Below, piece by piece: positions 6,772-7,767 of a stretch of DNA of 7,767 nt (positions within the stretch are counted from its first letter, which is position 1; the number at the start of each line of letters is the position of its first letter). This stretch comes from Candidatus Cloacimonadota bacterium (GTDB taxonomy: Bacteria > Cloacimonadota > Cloacimonadia > Cloacimonadales > TCS61). A program made the position numbers and the translations under genes. The notes under the pieces are model-generated. The model saw only the letters and a program-made list of their open reading frames with translations, was not told the DNA's origin and searched no databases. Location of the stretch: contig JAFGEH010000145.1 of NCBI GenBank assembly GCA_016931665.1, positions 1 to 7,767 on the forward strand, in the 5' to 3' direction.

Positions 6772-7410
6772 ATGACACATAAATACACAGACTGGAAAGA
6801 TGTCGCTGACAGTTATTATGAAAAAGCACTGAGCCTGGCGATTCTCATTCTGCTGTTCGCTTTTCTTGTTTCCCCCAAAATCGAGGTTAAACCTTTTGAA
6901 AGAGAAATCAAGGTTCAGGAGGCAATCGAACTCCCGCCTGAAATCAAAGAGAAAATCAAACCTCCTGAAGAAACAGTGAAACCTGTAATTGAGATTGTAG
7001 TCGAAGATGATTTATCCGAGGATGAAGAAGAAGATATAGAAATTGTTGATACCATAGAAAAAACCACTTTAGATCCTTACCAGGAGATCGTAACCAGACC
7101 GGAGTTCGGTAAAACATCCAAATTCGTGGTCTATGAAGATCCACCTGTTCCCATCAGACAGGTAGTTCCTAAATATCCTGAATTTGCCAGAAACAGTGGT
7201 ATTGAGGGAGAAGTAGTTCTGGAAGTAGAAGTGTTTGAGAATGGAACAGTTGGGGCTATCAATGTGATCAAATCATTGATGTCTGGCCCCGGGGGTCTTG
7301 ATGAAGCAGCAATTAAGGCTGTTCGACAATGGGAATTTCAACCGGCAAAAAGTGGCGGCAAACCAGTAGCAGTCTGGGTTACATTCCCGGTCGAGTTTAC
7401 TTTGGATTAA
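6772..7410 (+). CDS. tonB: Energy transducer TonB
   Basis: This 212-residue protein spans the periplasm and passes energy from ExbB-ExbD to outer-membrane receptors. The cytoplasmic N-terminus of about 18 residues is followed by a single membrane anchor at 19-34 (ALSLAILILLFAFLVS). A linker of about 90 residues comes next, with short Pro motifs (ELPPEIKEKIKPPEE) and a strongly acidic patch (EDDLSEDEEEDIEI). The TonB C-terminal domain occupies about 128-212, recognised by PKYPEFARNSGIEGEVVLEVEV, then GLDEAAIKAVRQWEFQPAKSGGK and VWVTFPVEF. The anchor has no His, unlike the Ser-x3-His pair of E. coli TonB: Ser21 is followed by Leu25. I chose ATG 6772 over GTG 6766, because the AGGTAGG preceding it sits at proper distance only for the ATG. 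The linker is short compared with enterobacterial TonB. The gene begins six bases after exbD-2. Confidence 0.93.
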   Translation: MTHKYTDWKDVADSYYEKALSLAILILLFAFLVSPKIEVKPFEREIKVQEAIELPPEIKEKIKPPEETVKPVIEIVVEDDLSEDEEEDIEIVDTIEKTTLDPYQEIVTRPEFGKTSKFVVYEDPPVPIRQVVPKYPEFARNSGIEGEVVLEVEVFENGTVGAINVIKSLMSGPGGLDEAAIKAVRQWEFQPAKSGGKPVAVWVTFPVEFTLD

Positions 7411-7423
7411 TTACGGAGGATAT

Positions 7424-7767
7424 ATGAAGTTTCCTAATTTAAAGATAACTGCAACACTGATATTTCTGCTGGGAGCCACTATTATTCTTGCTTTGAGCTA
7501 TGATGGTTACCAGGATGGAGGAGCAGGAGCTACCAAGAAATTCGACACTTCGGGTGTGCATAATTTCGGCAACATCTGGCTGCGGGTAAGCAATTACGGC
7601 TTCTTCGGCTCCGGAGAAACTGAACCCACCTGGCCATCCCTGGAATATCCCGGCGGCAGCGGCATCGATTATCTGTATCTGGGGGGACTCTGGTTCGGTG
7701 CCAAGAAGATCCGGCGTGATGAGCTGGGCCGCAAGATGTACTGGCTGCACGATCCGCCGGAAGGCAA
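7424..7767 (+). CDS. Exported protein of unknown function, large-surface-protein N-terminus (3' end outside window)
   Basis: The reading frame opens with ATG 7424 and stays open to the right edge: 114 complete codons plus two bases. GGAGGA at 7415-7420 is a good ribosome binding site. The start lies 13 bases after tonB, so it is probably the sixth gene of the Ton operon. Residues 1-25 are a signal peptide (KITATLIFLLGATIILALS). The mature part is Gly- and aromatic-rich: GVHNFGNIWLRVSNYGFFG, then YPGGSGIDYLYLGGLWFGAKK. From memory, this pattern recurs at the N-termini of large extracellular proteins in Cloacimonadota, Marinimicrobia and Ignavibacteria, some of which carry C-terminal sorting domains. 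The C-terminus that would show secretion or anchoring is outside the window. No enzymatic function can be assigned. Confidence 0.82.
   Translation, partial: MKFPNLKITATLIFLLGATIILALSYDGYQDGGAGATKKFDTSGVHNFGNIWLRVSNYGFFGSGETEPTWPSLEYPGGSGIDYLYLGGLWFGAKKIRRDELGRKMYWLHDPPEG

Noticed and set aside
1..7767. CRISPR array, tRNA, rRNA, insertion sequence, attachment site or rho-independent terminator
   Set aside because: No regularly spaced direct repeats, cloverleaf-like segments, transposase motifs or GC-rich hairpins followed by a T-run were seen on either strand.

Overview
The window looks like chromosomal DNA from a Gram-negative bacterium of the FCB superphylum, probably Cloacimonadota or a relative such as Marinimicrobia or KSB1. 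This is inferred from moderate GC, a TonB-dependent receptor with an N-terminal carboxypeptidase-regulatory-like domain, an ExbB with its own signal peptide, signal cleavage sites followed by Gln, and a secreted protein with the 'NYGFFG ... YPGGSGIDYLYLGGLW' architecture seen in large surface proteins of these phyla. No rRNA or other phylogenetic marker is present, so the placement is tentative. All genes are on the + strand.

Bases 1-1928 hold housekeeping genes: the 3' part of a class I PLP-dependent aminotransferase, which enters the window already open; a small single-pass membrane protein one base downstream; an AT-rich gap of about 210 bases; and a LipM-type octanoyltransferase with an identifiable catalytic cysteine. 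Bases 1929-2027 are a short intergenic region with a perfect TTGACA hexamer and a strong Shine-Dalgarno sequence.

Bases 2028-7410 form a compact Ton transport operon: TonB-dependent receptor, ExbB, ExbD-1, ExbD-2 and TonB, with gaps of 35, 8, 9 and 6 bases. The ExbB-ExbD motor in the inner membrane would use the proton gradient, TonB would carry the energy across the periplasm, and the receptor would import its unknown ligand through the outer membrane. A sixth gene begins 13 bases after tonB behind a good ribosome binding site and runs off the right edge. It encodes an exported protein and is probably co-transcribed.

The window contains no CRISPR array, tRNA, rRNA, insertion sequence or convincing rho-independent terminator. 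Its biology is a recognisable Ton system rather than an undescribed one. The points worth a second look are the TonB membrane anchor without the usual histidine, the signal-peptide-bearing ExbB, the two dissimilar ExbD subunits, the calcium-loop-like motif near the end of the receptor, and the linked secreted protein.
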